A stretch of DNA of 57,821 nucleotides, from contig JAFKLT010000060.1 of the NCBI GenBank assembly GCA_017309275.1, positions 1-57,821 on the forward strand, read 5' to 3'. Shown in pieces: positions 8,495 through 20,481 of this stretch. The first letter of the stretch is position 1, and each line of letters starts with the position of its first letter. Both the position numbers and the translations under genes were made by a program. The DNA is from Sphingomonadales bacterium (GTDB lineage Bacteria; Pseudomonadota; Alphaproteobacteria; Sphingomonadales; Sphingomonadaceae). The notes below the pieces were generated by a model that saw nothing but the letters and a program-made list of their open reading frames with translations, searched no databases and was not told the origin of the DNA.

Positions 8495-9196
8495 ATGATG
8501 TCGCTGTGGATCGCGCAGGCGTCGGCCGCCGCGACGGCGCCGAATGCGGACGGGGGCGAGGGCTGGCTCCTCGATCCCGAACTCGTCGATCCCGGCTATG
8601 GCCAGACGATGGCGGGCGGCGACATCCAGACCAGCTTTCCGCCGCCACCTCCCGCGCGTGAACCGTCGTCGGGCGGCGACCTGTCGTGGCTGCGCGATTT
8701 CTTCGAATGGAGCGCCCCGGCACTGAAGCCGATGGTGTGGATCGGCGCCGCGGTGCTGCTGCTGATCATCCTCTATCATTTCGTGCCCGCCTTCGCCGAC
8801 TGGGTCGACCGCATCCGCTATGGCCGCCGGCGTGGCGACGACGAGGAGGAAGAGGTGATCGGCGAGGCCGAGGCCGGGCGTGCCCGGGCCCGTCTGGCTG
8901 ATGCCGACGCGCTCGCCGCGGCGGGCCGCTTTGCCGAAGCGATCCATCTTCTCCTCTATCGCAGCGTCGAGGATATCGAGGGTCGGCGGCCGGGGCTGGT
9001 CCGTCCGGCGATGACCTCGCGCGAACTGGCCGAGGCGCATGACCTGCCGCAGGTGGCGCGCGGCGCCTTCAGCAGGATTGCACGCGCGGTCGAGATCAGT
9101 CTGTTCGGCGGGCGTCCGATCGACGAAGGTGCGTGGACCGAATGCCGGAGCGCCTATGCCGAGCTGACGGTGCCGCAGAATTGGGCTCGCATATGA
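8495..9196 (+). CDS. DUF4129 membrane protein of the MoxR operon
   Basis: A 233-residue protein. The first 30 residues are signal-like but weak; a clear membrane helix lies near residues 78-98 (MVWIGAAVLLLIILYHFVPA). An acidic stretch and a C-terminal cytosolic helical domain follow, with HLLLYRSVEDIEGRRPGLV, TSRELAEAHDLP and EISLFGGRPIDE, which matches DUF4129. This domain is commonly found beside MoxR ATPases and DUF58 proteins. It is first in the operon and its stop overlaps the next start (ATGA). An alternative ATG is one codon downstream (8498). The molecular role is unknown. Confidence 0.82.
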   Translation: MMSLWIAQASAAATAPNADGGEGWLLDPELVDPGYGQTMAGGDIQTSFPPPPPAREPSSGGDLSWLRDFFEWSAPALKPMVWIGAAVLLLIILYHFVPAFADWVDRIRYGRRRGDDEEEEVIGEAEAGRARARLADADALAAAGRFAEAIHLLLYRSVEDIEGRRPGLVRPAMTSRELAEAHDLPQVARGAFSRIARAVEISLFGGRPIDEGAWTECRSAYAELTVPQNWARI

Positions 9197-10422
9197 GCGA
9201 GGCCGGATCGACGAGCCACAACAGCTTCAATCCGCTGCTGATCGCGGGGGTCGTGGTGGTCGGCGTGTTCGCCTTCATCGCGCTCTGGGCGCTCGTCGCG
9301 TTCGGCCCGCAACTGTCGAGCGGCAATGACGGTGGCGGCCATTCGCTGTCGAAGGCGGCGCCGGGCTATGCCGGCATCGTCGACCTGCTCGAACGTGGCG
9401 GGGCCGATGTCGAACTGCGTCGACGCGCCGGCCCGTCGACGAACGCGGTCGACGAGCCGTTGCTGATCCTGACGCCCACGCACCGCACCAAGCCGCACGA
9501 GATCGAGGAGCTGCTGAACAAGCAGGGCAAGCGCGCGCTGGTGGTGTTGCCAAAATGGCAGACCATGCGCGTACCGGGCCAGACGCAGAAGCCCGGTTGG
9601 GTCAGCCAGGGCTTTGCAATCACGCCGTCGGACGATTTGCTTCCCGCCCAATTCGGCAAGGTTTCGGTGAAGGCGCCCGCCGCGAAGGCACAGATGGTGG
9701 CCGCCGATCTGAGCGGTCGGTCGTTCTCGGCCTATTTGCCTGACAATGCGCAGACCGTGACCGGCGATCGGCTGGAACCGCTGATCGAAGGGGCAAATGG
9801 CGGCGCGGTGCTGGCGCGCCTGAAGGGCGGCGATCTCTATATTCTCGCCGATCCCGATCTGATCGACAATCTGGCCTTCTCCTCGCGCGACAAGGCGCGT
9901 GCAGCGGCGTTGCTGATCGACGCGGTGGGCGAAGATGCCGATGCCAATTCGGTCGCGTTCGACCTGACGCTGAACGGCTTTGGCGGTCAGCGCTCGCTGC
10001 TGCGTTTCGCCTTCGTCCCGCCCTTCATCGGAATCACACTGTGTCTGATCGCCGCCGGCTTGCTCGCGCTGTGGCAAGCCTGGATGCGCTTCGGCCCCGC
10101 GATCAAGCCGGCGCGGGCGATCGCGATATCGAAGGCGGCGCTGATCGCGAACAGCGCCGATCTGATCAAGCAGGCGCGGCGCGAGCTCGACGGGGCCGAT
10201 GCCTATGTCCACAGCCAGCGGATGGCGATCGCGCGGCGGCTGCACGCGCCCACCGGACTCGACGCGGATGCGACCGACGCGTGGATCGACAAGAGGCTGA
10301 AGGGTGGCAATCTGTTTTCGGCGCTCGCGCGGCGGCTGCCGCTCGCGCGGAACCGGCATGAGTTTTTGAGCGACGCGCAGGCGCTGCACGACATCAGAAA
10401 GGAATTATTGCGTGACGGCTAA
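9193..10422 (+). CDS. DUF4350 membrane protein
   Basis: A 409-residue protein with the ATG at 9193 overlapping the previous stop. A membrane helix lies near residues 14-36 and another near residues 282-302 ([26 protein letters not shown] region). Between them is an extracytoplasmic domain with [20 protein letters not shown] and [19 protein letters not shown], resembling the GATase-like fold of DUF4350. The C-terminal tail is cytosolic, helical and basic. DUF4350 proteins accompany MoxR/DUF58 genes in many bacteria. No catalytic residues are apparent. Its stop lies 11 bases inside the moxR gene. Confidence 0.82.
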   Translation: MSEAGSTSHNSFNPLLIAGVVVVGVFAFIALWALVAFGPQLSSGNDGGGHSLSKAAPGYAGIVDLLERGGADVELRRRAGPSTNAVDEPLLILTPTHRTKPHEIEELLNKQGKRALVVLPKWQTMRVPGQTQKPGWVSQGFAITPSDDLLPAQFGKVSVKAPAAKAQMVAADLSGRSFSAYLPDNAQTVTGDRLEPLIEGANGGAVLARLKGGDLYILADPDLIDNLAFSSRDKARAAALLIDAVGEDADANSVAFDLTLNGFGGQRSLLRFAFVPPFIGITLCLIAAGLLALWQAWMRFGPAIKPARAIAISKAALIANSADLIKQARRELDGADAYVHSQRMAIARRLHAPTGLDADATDAWIDKRLKGGNLFSALARRLPLARNRHEFLSDAQALHDIRKELLRDG

Positions 10423-11374
10423 TATCGAGAGCGTCCAGGCGCTCGGCGCCGCGATCGAGGGCGAGGTCGCAAAGGTCGTGTTCGGTCAGGGACCGCTGAC
10501 CCGCATGGTGACGATCGCGCTGCTCGCGGGCGGGCATGTGCTGCTTGAAGGTCCGCCGGGAACGGCGAAGACCCTGCTTGCGCAGGCCTTTGCCCGCGCG
10601 GTCGGGCTCGATTTCGGGCGCATCCAGTTCACCCCCGATCTGATGCCGGGCGACATATTGGGGTCGAACCTCTTCAACTTCCAGACGTCCAGCTTCACGT
10701 TGACCAAGGGGCCGATCTTCACCGAACTGCTGCTCGCCGACGAAATCAACCGCACCCCGCCCAAGACGCAGGCCGCATTGCTGGAGGCGATGCAGGAGCG
10801 GCGCGTGACGATCAACGGCGAGCCGCATGCGATGAGCCCGCGTTTCACCGTGCTCGCGACGCAGAATCCGATCGAGCAGCAGGGCGTCTATCCGCTGCCT
10901 GAGGCGCAACTCGACCGCTTTCTGTTCAAACTGGTCGTCGACTATCCCGACGCCGCCGAGGAACGGCGCATCGTCGCCGACCATGGCGGTCGCTTCAAAA
11001 GCCCGTCTGTGTCCGATTTCGGCGTCGAGAAGATCACCGACGCCAAGGCGATCGGCGAGGCGATCGACGCCATCGCGGCGGTGCGGCTCGCCGACGAGGT
11101 CGTCGACTATATCGTCCGTCTGATCCGCGCGACCCGCGCCAGCGCCGACCTGGAGTGCGGCGCTTCGCCGCGTGCTGCGACGATGCTCGCGCGGGCCTCT
11201 AGCGCCGCTGCGGCGCTTGAAGGCCGCGACTATGTGATCCCCGACGACATTCAGCGCCTTGCCGCGGGCGTGCTTCGCCACCGCGTCATCCTGTCGGCGG
11301 CGGCGGAGATCGAAGGCCGCAACGTCGAACAGGTCATCGCCGGTCTCGTCGAGCGCGAGGAAGTGCCCCGGTGA
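10412..11374 (+). CDS. MoxR-family AAA+ ATPase
   Basis: A 320-residue AAA+ ATPase with a GTG start inside the preceding gene, served by an AAGGAA site. Walker A is GPPGTAKT (about residues 47-54), Walker B is [12 protein letters not shown], sensor 1 lies in [23 protein letters not shown], and the AAA lid covers the last 120 residues. MoxR proteins act as chaperone-like motors that mature or assemble partner complexes, usually together with von Willebrand-like DUF58 proteins. The next gene, overlapping by four bases (GTGA), is such a partner. Family assignment is certain; the client of this locus is not known. Confidence 0.95.
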   Translation: MTANIESVQALGAAIEGEVAKVVFGQGPLTRMVTIALLAGGHVLLEGPPGTAKTLLAQAFARAVGLDFGRIQFTPDLMPGDILGSNLFNFQTSSFTLTKGPIFTELLLADEINRTPPKTQAALLEAMQERRVTINGEPHAMSPRFTVLATQNPIEQQGVYPLPEAQLDRFLFKLVVDYPDAAEERRIVADHGGRFKSPSVSDFGVEKITDAKAIGEAIDAIAAVRLADEVVDYIVRLIRATRASADLECGASPRAATMLARASSAAAALEGRDYVIPDDIQRLAAGVLRHRVILSAAAEIEGRNVEQVIAGLVEREEVPR

Positions 11375-12687
11375 TCTATCCGACGCGCCGGGCGATCTAT
11401 CTGCTGCTGCTCGGCGCGCCTCTGGCATTGGCACTCGGCCTCCTGCGGCCCGAATTGTGGGTCGTCGCGCTCGCGTGGATCGGACTGATCCTGTTCGGCC
11501 TGCTGTTGGACGCGATGCTGGGCGCCAATCCGCGACATCTCGCGCTCGACGCGCAGGTGCCGCACCAGGTGGGGGTCGGCGACCCCTTCGACCTGCGCCT
11601 TGCGGCGACCGGCCGCAGCGTTCCCCGCCGCGCGGAGATCGCGCTGTCGGTCGACGAACGGCTGGCGCCCGGCGGCCGATTGGCGGGTGACATGGTGTCG
11701 GTCGAGACGGGCGACATGCTGGTCCGCACGCTGTCGCTGGCGGCGTCACGGCGCGGGCAGGCGCTGGTCGAGGCGCTGTGGCTGCGCTGGGCGGGGCCGC
11801 TCGGTCTCGTGTGGAAACAGCGCCGCTTTGCGCTCGACCGTGCGATTTCCGTCGTCCCCAGCCTGCGCGCGGTCACCGAGGAGGGCAGCCGCCTGTTCCA
11901 GCGGAACAGCTGGTTCGGCCTGCGCCAGCAACAAATTCGCGGCGAGGGCACCGAATATGAATCGCTGGCCGAATATCAGCCGGGGATGGACCGCCGCTCG
12001 ATCGACTGGAATGCATCCGCGCGGCACGTAAAGCTGCTCGCGAAGGAATATCGGGTCGAGCGCGACAATCGCGTGGTGCTCGCGATCGATGCGGGGCGCA
12101 CGATGGCCGAGCCGGTCGGTGGAATGCCGCGTGTCGATCGTGCGGTGTCGGCGGCGCTGTTGCTCGCCTATGCCGGGCTGAAGCTTGGCGACCGGATCAG
12201 CTTCTTCTCCTTCGCCGCAAAGCCGCAGGCGTTGACCCCCGCCTATATGCATATCCAGGATTTTCCGGCGCTGCAGCGCGCGGCGAGCAAGATCGACTAT
12301 GCGCCGGTGGAAAGCAATTTCACGCTCGCGCTGATGACGCTGTCGGCCGAGCTCAACCGTCGCTCGCTGATCATCCTCTTCACCGAATTCACCGACGCGA
12401 CCAGCGCCGATCTGATGATCCGTGCTGCTGGCCGGCTGGTCAAGAAGCACCGGCTTCTGTTCGTCGTGATCCGTGACGAAGAGGTCGAGGAAGAAGAAAA
12501 GCGCCGTCCCGAAAGCGCCGCCGACATCACCCGCTCGAACGTCGCGGCGGCGATGCTGCGCGACCGCCAGCTGGTGATCGCGCGGCTTCAGCGGCTGGGC
12601 GCCGACGTCCTCGAAGTCCCGGCCGACGCGATGGGTGCCGGGGTGGTCGAGGCCTATCTCGGCATCAAGCGGCAGGGGAGCTTGTGA
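11371..12687 (+). CDS. DUF58 (VWA-like) protein
   Basis: A 438-residue protein with a GTG start overlapping moxR. Two hydrophobic segments occupy about residues 8-45, anchoring it in the inner membrane. A beta-rich region follows, then the DUF58 signature [17 protein letters not shown] and a von Willebrand A-like domain. The metal-site motif is AIDAGRTM, a variant of the usual DxSxS, so metal binding may be altered. DUF58 proteins work with MoxR ATPases. The stop overlaps the GTG of the following SpoIIM gene. Confidence 0.9.
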   Translation: MIYPTRRAIYLLLLGAPLALALGLLRPELWVVALAWIGLILFGLLLDAMLGANPRHLALDAQVPHQVGVGDPFDLRLAATGRSVPRRAEIALSVDERLAPGGRLAGDMVSVETGDMLVRTLSLAASRRGQALVEALWLRWAGPLGLVWKQRRFALDRAISVVPSLRAVTEEGSRLFQRNSWFGLRQQQIRGEGTEYESLAEYQPGMDRRSIDWNASARHVKLLAKEYRVERDNRVVLAIDAGRTMAEPVGGMPRVDRAVSAALLLAYAGLKLGDRISFFSFAAKPQALTPAYMHIQDFPALQRAASKIDYAPVESNFTLALMTLSAELNRRSLIILFTEFTDATSADLMIRAAGRLVKKHRLLFVVIRDEEVEEEEKRRPESAADITRSNVAAAMLRDRQLVIARLQRLGADVLEVPADAMGAGVVEAYLGIKRQGSL

Positions 12688-13715
12688 TGCAGTCGGTGAA
12701 CGCCGCGGCGTTGCCCTCCTTTTCGACCAGCCGCTTTCGCGCCGAGCGCGAGGCCGACTGGATCGCATTCGACCTGCTGCTCACCAAGCTGGAAAAGCGC
12801 GGTGCGAAGGCGCTGACGAGCGAGGAACTGCTCGAACTGCCGATCCTCTATCGTGCGACCCTGTCCTCGCTGTCGATCGCGCGCGCGACCAGCCTCGACA
12901 AGGCACTGCTCGATCATCTCGAGGCGCTGTCGATCCGCGGTTATTTCCTCGTCTATGGTGTACGCGAATCGCGGCTGAGCCGCATCCGCCGCTTCTTCCT
13001 CTACGACTGGCCCGCCGCCGTCCGGTCGGTGTGGATCGAAACGATCATCATCGCGCTGATCATCACATTGGGCGCGTTGACCAGCTGGTCGCTCGTCGCG
13101 CACAACCCCGAATGGTATTTCAACTTCGTTCCAGAGGAACTGGCGGGCGGCCGCGATCCGCGTGCGTCGGTCGAGTTTCTGAAATCGACGATCGGGCACG
13201 GCAAGGCCCCGGCGGCGGAAGAACAGAGCGGGCTCCACATGTTCGCGGCCTTTCTGTTCACGCATAACAGCGGCGTGTCGATCATGTCCTTCGCGCTGGG
13301 CTTCGCCTTCGGCGTGCCCACGATGATGCTCGAATATTATCAGGGGATCAGCCTCGGCGCGATGCTGGCGGTCTTCACGGGGAAGGGGCTGGGGACCGAT
13401 TTCGGCGGCTGGCTGTTCATCCACGGTACCACCGAATTGTTCGCCGCCGCGCTGTCCGGCGCCGCGGGCCTGCGTATCGGCGCCGCGGTCGTGTTTCCCG
13501 GCGCGCGCGGGCGGCTGGAGGCGGCGGCCGACGCCGGACGCACCGCAGGAAAGGTGATGGTCGGCGTGATTCTGATGCTGCTCGTCGCCGGATTGCTCGA
13601 AGGCTTCGGGCGCCAGCTCATTACCGATACGCTGCTGCGCTATGGCATCGGGACGCTTATGCTGTTGTTCTGGCTCGCCTATTATTACATCCCGCGCCGC
13701 GAGGACGTCGCATGA
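12684..13715 (+). CDS. SpoIIM/stage II sporulation M-like membrane protein
   Basis: A 343-residue integral membrane protein. Translation may begin at GTG 12684 or at the adjacent ATG 12687. The N-terminal 100 residues are helical and cytosolic; the rest has about five membrane helices, with the family pattern HNSGVSIMSFALGFAFGVP and a conserved FIHGTTELFAAALSGAAGLRIG region. In non-sporulating bacteria this family is typically encoded next to RDD proteins and MoxR/DUF58 genes, as here. It overlaps the RDD gene by four bases. The role is unproven; a membrane assembly or transport-like function is often suggested. Confidence 0.87.
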   Translation: MMQSVNAAALPSFSTSRFRAEREADWIAFDLLLTKLEKRGAKALTSEELLELPILYRATLSSLSIARATSLDKALLDHLEALSIRGYFLVYGVRESRLSRIRRFFLYDWPAAVRSVWIETIIIALIITLGALTSWSLVAHNPEWYFNFVPEELAGGRDPRASVEFLKSTIGHGKAPAAEEQSGLHMFAAFLFTHNSGVSIMSFALGFAFGVPTMMLEYYQGISLGAMLAVFTGKGLGTDFGGWLFIHGTTELFAAALSGAAGLRIGAAVVFPGARGRLEAAADAGRTAGKVMVGVILMLLVAGLLEGFGRQLITDTLLRYGIGTLMLLFWLAYYYIPRREDVA

Positions 13716-14578
13716 CCGCCACAGCAAACGCCAAGGCCCGCGAATCGACCACCAAGAAAATCCGCCAGTTCGTCACCCCCGAGGGCGTCGATCTGCAGCT
13801 CAGGATCGCGAGTGCGGGTCTTCGGCTCGGCGCGCTGATCGTCGACCTTGTCCTGATCGTCGTCGCCCTGTTTCTTTTCACGCTGTTCATGGCGTGGGTC
13901 GGCTTCGCCGGCAGCGGAGACATTGCCTATACGATCTGGATGCTGGGCTTCTTCGCGCTGCGGACCTTCTGGTTCATCGGCTTCGAACTCGGCACGCGCG
14001 CGGCGACGCCGGGCAAGCGGCTGATGGGTATTCGCGTTGTCGCGCGCGACGGCGGACGGTTGACCGCCGACGCGGTGGTCGCGCGCAACCTGATCCGCGA
14101 ACTCGAACTTTTCCTGCCGCTGATGATGGTCGGCAACGGCGCGGCGGAGGATATGGTGTCGGGCTGGACCATCCTTGCCGGCGTCGTCTGGTCGCTGACG
14201 CTCAGCCTGTTCCTGCTGTTCAACCGCGATCGGATGCGGATGGGTGATCTGATCGCCGGGACATGGGTCGTCATGGCGCAGCGCGTGAAACTCGACAGCG
14301 ACATTGCGACCGCCGAGGATGCGCAAGCGATCCAGTTCAGCGATGCCGAGCTGGCGGTTTATGGCATTTTCGAGTTGCAGGAGCTGGAGCGCGTGCTGCG
14401 CGGCCGCGATGCGCGCGCAATGCGTGAGGTCGCCGATACGATCCGCGGCAAGATCGGTCGGCCGGTTGCCGAAGAGGATGACGTCTTCCTTCTTTCCTAT
14501 TACCGGCAGCTCAAGGCCCGGCTCGAACGCGGCCTGCTGCTCGGCAAAAGAAGAGAGGATAAATATGCCAGCGAATGA
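13712..14578 (+). CDS. RDD-family membrane protein
   Basis: A 288-residue protein with three main hydrophobic segments in the first 170 residues and the RDD signature: LRLGALIVDLVL near the N terminus and TPGKRLMGIRVVARDGG between helices. The C-terminal 110 residues are soluble and helical. The ATG overlaps the SpoIIM stop (ATGA). RDD proteins are linked to ion or compatible-solute exchange in a few organisms, but most are uncharacterised. It ends 14 bases inside the next gene, a nitroreductase, so the operon may continue. Confidence 0.88.
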   Translation: MTATANAKARESTTKKIRQFVTPEGVDLQLRIASAGLRLGALIVDLVLIVVALFLFTLFMAWVGFAGSGDIAYTIWMLGFFALRTFWFIGFELGTRAATPGKRLMGIRVVARDGGRLTADAVVARNLIRELELFLPLMMVGNGAAEDMVSGWTILAGVVWSLTLSLFLLFNRDRMRMGDLIAGTWVVMAQRVKLDSDIATAEDAQAIQFSDAELAVYGIFELQELERVLRGRDARAMREVADTIRGKIGRPVAEEDDVFLLSYYRQLKARLERGLLLGKRREDKYASE

Positions 14579-15263
14579 CAGTCTCCCCGCCCTTTCGGTC
14601 GCCGATGCATTGCGCCGCCGTCGTTCGATTCGCGCTTTTACGGGCCAGCCGGTCGATCCCGCCGTCCTGAAGCAGGTTTTCGCCGATGCGCAGCGCGCAC
14701 CCTCGGGCGGCAATCTCCAGCCGTGGCAGGTCACCGTGCTGACGGGCGAGCCGTGGCAGCGCGTCAAGGACGCGGTCGCGGCGCGCATCGCGATGGGACG
14801 CGACGGCCAGCAGCCCGAATATGACATCTATCCGCGGGGGCTGACCGATCCGTGGGAAAGCCGCCGGTTCGGCGTCGGCGAGGCGCTCTACGCCTCGCTC
14901 GGCATTCCGCGTGAGGACAAGCGGGGGCGTCTCGCTCGGTTCATGGACAATTACAGGGGTTTCGACGCACCGGTAATGCTTTTCCTCCATTGCTCGCGCA
15001 TCATGGGTCCGCCGCAATGGTCGGACATGGGAATGTGGCTGCAATCGGTGATGCTTTTGCTCGTCGAGCAGGGTCTCGCGAGTTGCCCGCAGGAATGCTG
15101 GGCGATGTACGGCCAGACGGTGCGCGAGGCGCTGGGGCTAGCCGAGGATCAGATTCTCTTTACCGGGCTTGCCATCGGCTACGCCGACGAGGGGCAGGCG
15201 GTGAACCAGGGGACCGTCCCGCGCGTGGGACTGGATGAAGTGATCGATTGGCAGGGTTTTTGA
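14565..15263 (+). CDS. nitroreductase-family flavoprotein
   Basis: A 232-residue NfsA/NfnB-type oxidoreductase that binds FMN and uses NAD(P)H. The start ATG at 14565 follows AGAGAGGA and lies inside the RDD gene; a longer frame upstream is only the shadow of that gene. The N terminus has RRRSIRAFTGQPVD and RAPSGGNLQPWQVTVL, the family FMN-phosphate motif. The middle has DMGMWLQSVMLLLVEQGLASC, and the end has LAIGYADEG. The natural substrate cannot be deduced. Its TGA shares a base with the lipoprotein ATG. Confidence 0.92.
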   Translation: MPANDSLPALSVADALRRRRSIRAFTGQPVDPAVLKQVFADAQRAPSGGNLQPWQVTVLTGEPWQRVKDAVAARIAMGRDGQQPEYDIYPRGLTDPWESRRFGVGEALYASLGIPREDKRGRLARFMDNYRGFDAPVMLFLHCSRIMGPPQWSDMGMWLQSVMLLLVEQGLASCPQECWAMYGQTVREALGLAEDQILFTGLAIGYADEGQAVNQGTVPRVGLDEVIDWQGF

Positions 15264-15778
15264 TGATGAGCCGTAAGCCTGTGTGGATGGGGCATGTTGT
15301 AGTGGGTGCGATGGCCTTTGCGCTCGCAGGCTGTGCGGCGGTGCCGACGCCGCAGGCTCCGCCGCAGCCGCAACGTCCTCTTCCGACGCCGACCCCCGCC
15401 CCGACCCCTGCGCCGACCCCGACCGGCTCGTGGGAGCGGCGCCCGGTCGACGGCGGATCGTGGCGCTATGATGCGGGAAGTCGCACCGCCAGCTTCATCC
15501 AGGCGGGCAATCCCGGACCACTGCTGACGATGGTGTGCAACGGCGGGAACATCCGCCTGACCTCCACGCTTGAAGGCAATTTCGCGCTGCGCACGAGCGC
15601 GGGCACCGACCAGATTCGCTTTGATGGCGGCAGTGCCAGCATGCCCGGACGCGATGTTCGCCTGGACCGGATCGCCTTCAGTCGTGGGCGCTTCGCACTC
15701 GAAACGTCCGACGGGCGCGGGCTGACGCTACCGGTGCAGTCCGAGATCGGGCGCGTGATCGAGGATTGCCGGGGCTAA
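15263..15778 (+). CDS. putative lipoprotein with Pro/Thr-rich linker
   Basis: A 171-residue protein beginning at one of two adjacent ATGs (15263, 15266). The signal peptide ends in a lipobox, ALAGC, at about residue 28. A low-complexity Pro/Thr/Ala linker of about 30 residues follows, then a small beta-rich domain (about 60-171) with two cysteines. I do not recognise the domain. It is coupled to the nitroreductase by a one-base overlap. It is probably anchored in the outer membrane or facing the periplasm. Confidence 0.75.
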   Translation: MMSRKPVWMGHVVVGAMAFALAGCAAVPTPQAPPQPQRPLPTPTPAPTPAPTPTGSWERRPVDGGSWRYDAGSRTASFIQAGNPGPLLTMVCNGGNIRLTSTLEGNFALRTSAGTDQIRFDGGSASMPGRDVRLDRIAFSRGRFALETSDGRGLTLPVQSEIGRVIEDCRG

Positions 15779-15839
15779 TCCTGCCCGTCGCAAGGCAATC
15801 GGGAGGCGGCGGCGTGTGGCGCCGAAGCGACGGGTAGGA
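15779..15839. terminator. 13-bp inverted repeat between convergent genes
   Basis: 15779-15791 pairs with 15827-15839 (13 bp, one G-T wobble), enclosing a 35-base loop that holds a smaller CGGCG/CGCCG stem. It lies immediately after the lipoprotein stop and before the convergent gene ending at 15879. It is a plausible bidirectional terminator, but there is no T-run. Confidence 0.45.
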
Positions 15840-15878
15840 CGTGCGCATCCGGCATGAAAAGGTCGGGTCGGACGGGCG

Positions 15879-16313
15879 TCAGGCGCCCAGTTGGACGGAC
15901 CCGCCCTTGATCCAGCCCCAACGGCAGGGCCCCTGATATTCGCGAGCGTTCCGCACGGACCGGGAGACGCCGCACATATCCTCGTCGGTGCCCGGTGCCG
16001 CAAAGACGATGCCGAACCAGGCGTCGTCGTCGGTCGCTTCGCACACCGAAACCTTTGCGCCGCCCGCGACCTTCGCCTTGACCGCGCGGGTTTCGCCTGG
16101 TGCCCAATAGACGTCGGTGCCGCCGGCCTTGACCCGGCTGATGCTCGAACAGGCGGGCAGGCTGGGCCCCTCGGTACCGATCATCACCGCGCGTGACGCC
16201 AGCGGTTCGCCGCCGACCGCGGGTGCATTGTCGACCGGCGGCGCGGGTTGGCTGCACGCGGCAAGCGAGACGGCGAGGAGGGCGGCGAGGGGTATCGGGA
16301 GACCTTGTTTCAT
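15879..16313 (-). CDS. small cysteine-containing lipoprotein
   Basis: A 144-residue protein with a signal peptide and lipobox SLAAC near residue 20. The mature part has four cysteines (in LPACSSIS, SVCEATDD, DMCGVSR and GPCRWGW), which would allow two disulfides in the periplasm. It contains no domain I can name; a small beta-barrel of the SH3 type is possible. It is transcribed away from gyrB, with about 100 bases between the two starts. Confidence 0.75.
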   Translation of the reverse strand: MKQGLPIPLAALLAVSLAACSQPAPPVDNAPAVGGEPLASRAVMIGTEGPSLPACSSISRVKAGGTDVYWAPGETRAVKAKVAGGAKVSVCEATDDDAWFGIVFAAPGTDEDMCGVSRSVRNAREYQGPCRWGWIKGGSVQLGA

Positions 16314-16326
16314 ATCCTGAAACTAG

Positions 16327-18966
<2,640 letters not shown>

Positions 18967-18983
18967 TCGCAGATTCCTCTCAG

Positions 18984-19022
18984 GGCGGCGCGGATGGCTT
19001 GCAAGGGCCGCCCCGCGCCGCC
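18984..19022 (+). terminator. GC-rich stem-loop after gyrB
   Basis: GGCGGCGCGG at 18984-18993 pairs with CCGCGCCGCC at 19013-19022 (10 bp), starting 18 bases after the gyrB stop. There is no T-run, so it may be a pause or rho-assisted site rather than a classical terminator. Confidence 0.4.
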
Positions 19023-19055
19023 TAGTGGCGCGCACCCACAGGGGGAGGCTGAAAC

Positions 19056-19436
19056 ATGCGGCGCTTGATGGCTATTGCCTTGCCGTTGCTGCTGGTCGTA
19101 CCGGCGGTCGCGCAAGAGCAGGACGGCGACGAAGACACCGAAATGGGCAGCGGGATGGCGAGCTATTATGGCCGCGAACTCGCCGGAAACCGCACCGCCA
19201 GCGGTGAATCCTTCGATCCCGACGATTTCACCGCGGCACACCGGACGCTCGCATTCGGCAGCAAGGTGCGCGTTACCAATCTTTCCAACGGCAAGAGCGT
19301 CATCGTGCGCGTCAACGATCGCGGGCCGTGGGGCCGCGGGCGCGTTATCGACATCAGCCAGGCCGCTGCCAAGGAAATAGGCATGCACCGCACCGGCACC
19401 GCCAAGGTGAGCATGACCTTGCTGGACGAAGACTGA
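19056..19436 (+). CDS. RlpA-like septal/cell-wall protein (double-psi beta-barrel)
   Basis: A 126-residue exported protein with a cleavable signal peptide (cut after about AVAQ, residue 20). The mature part is a single double-psi beta-barrel: GMASYYGRELAGNRTASGE, AAHRTLAFGSKVRVTN and VIVRVNDRGPWGRGRVIDIS, with the conserved Asp and His positions of the lytic transglycosylase RlpA. There is no lipobox and no SPOR domain, so it is shorter than classical RlpA and probably free in the periplasm. A role in peptidoglycan trimming is likely from the family. Confidence 0.88.
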   Translation: MRRLMAIALPLLLVVPAVAQEQDGDEDTEMGSGMASYYGRELAGNRTASGESFDPDDFTAAHRTLAFGSKVRVTNLSNGKSVIVRVNDRGPWGRGRVIDISQAAAKEIGMHRTGTAKVSMTLLDED

Positions 19437-19442
19437 TCGGCG

Positions 19443-20381
19443 TCAGCCCGACGTGGAGTCGAAAACGGACCAGCCCGCCGCATAGGCAAAATGTTCCAGC
19501 GCGATTGCGCCGACTAGAGACGTTCCTGCTTCGTTGAGGCCAGGCGACCAGACCGCGATCGACCCCTGCCCCGGCGCGATGCACAGGATGCCGCCGCCGA
19601 CGCCGCTCTTGCCCGGCAGGCCGACGCGAAAGGCGAATTCGCCCGAATTGTCGTAATGGCCACACAGCATCATGATCGCGTTGATCCGCCGGGCGCGGTG
19701 CGGCTCGATCAATTGTTCGCCGGTCAGCGGATCGCGCCCCTCCATCGCCAGAAACAGCCCTGCCTTGGCGAGCTGGCGGCAGCTCATGGCTATCGCGCAT
19801 TGGCGAAAATAGACGCCGACGGTGGCCTCGACCGGATGCCGCAGATTGTCGAACGCCTTCATGAAATAGCTGAGGCTGCGGTTGCGCGCGCCGGTTTCGG
19901 ACTCGGAGGACGCGACCTCCTGATCGATCGCAATGCTGTCGTCGCCGGCGCGGGCGCGAAGGAAAGCCAATATTTCGGCGACGGTCGCGTCTCCATCGCG
20001 CCCGTCGATCAGCCGGTCGGTCGTCGCGAGCGCGCCGGCGTTGATGAAAGGGTTGCGCGGCACGCCGCCTTCGTTCTCGAGCTGGACGATCGAATTGAAC
20101 GCACTGCCCGAAGGCTCGCGCCCGACGCTGTCCCACAGCGAACTGCCGACGCGGCCGAGCGCTAGGGCCAGCGTGAAGACCTTTGACACCGACTGGATCG
20201 AAAAGGGGATGTCGGCGTCGCCCGCGCAGTGCATCGTGCCGTCGGGAAGCGCGATCGCAAAGCCGAACAGGTTCGGATCGACCTTTGCAAGCGCGGGAAT
20301 ATAATCGGCAACCTTTCCCTGCCCGCGATGGGGCAAGGCGACTTCATAGGCTTCGGCGACGCAGCGGGCGATATCGGTCAT
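19443..20381 (-). CDS. glsA: glutaminase
   Basis: A 312-residue serine-dependent beta-lactamase-fold glutaminase (glutamine to glutamate and ammonia). The active-site pair is SVSK (Ser 64, Lys 67) in [17 protein letters not shown]. Other family motifs are [22 protein letters not shown] and [11 protein letters not shown], with a C-terminal [13 protein letters not shown]. The length matches GlsA of E. coli. The start at 20381 faces an AT-rich divergent region. The gene converges on the rlpA-like gene with only six bases between stops. Confidence 0.95.
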   Translation of the reverse strand: MTDIARCVAEAYEVALPHRGQGKVADYIPALAKVDPNLFGFAIALPDGTMHCAGDADIPFSIQSVSKVFTLALALGRVGSSLWDSVGREPSGSAFNSIVQLENEGGVPRNPFINAGALATTDRLIDGRDGDATVAEILAFLRARAGDDSIAIDQEVASSESETGARNRSLSYFMKAFDNLRHPVEATVGVYFRQCAIAMSCRQLAKAGLFLAMEGRDPLTGEQLIEPHRARRINAIMMLCGHYDNSGEFAFRVGLPGKSGVGGGILCIAPGQGSIAVWSPGLNEAGTSLVGAIALEHFAYAAGWSVFDSTSG

Positions 20382-20418
20382 GCGAATCGCGTAGCATATT
20401 CGGGCGCGCAGGCATTTA

Positions 20419-20447
20419 TTTTCATTTTCCAGAAAATATTGTATAAA
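20419..20447 (+). promoter_or_regulatory. promoter with embedded 14-base palindrome
   Basis: TTTTCA (20419-20424) and TATAAA (20442-20447) are 17 bases apart and drive the VOC-ArsR-SRPBCC operon. Between them sits ATTTTC-CA-GAAAAT (20424-20437), a perfect 6-2-6 palindrome, placed where a repressor would block polymerase. The operon encodes an ArsR-type regulator, the obvious candidate to bind it. The AT-rich patch stands out strongly from the surrounding GC-rich DNA. Confidence 0.5.
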
Positions 20448-20481
20448 AGTGAAATCAATTCACCGACTCGGGAGATGAGAC

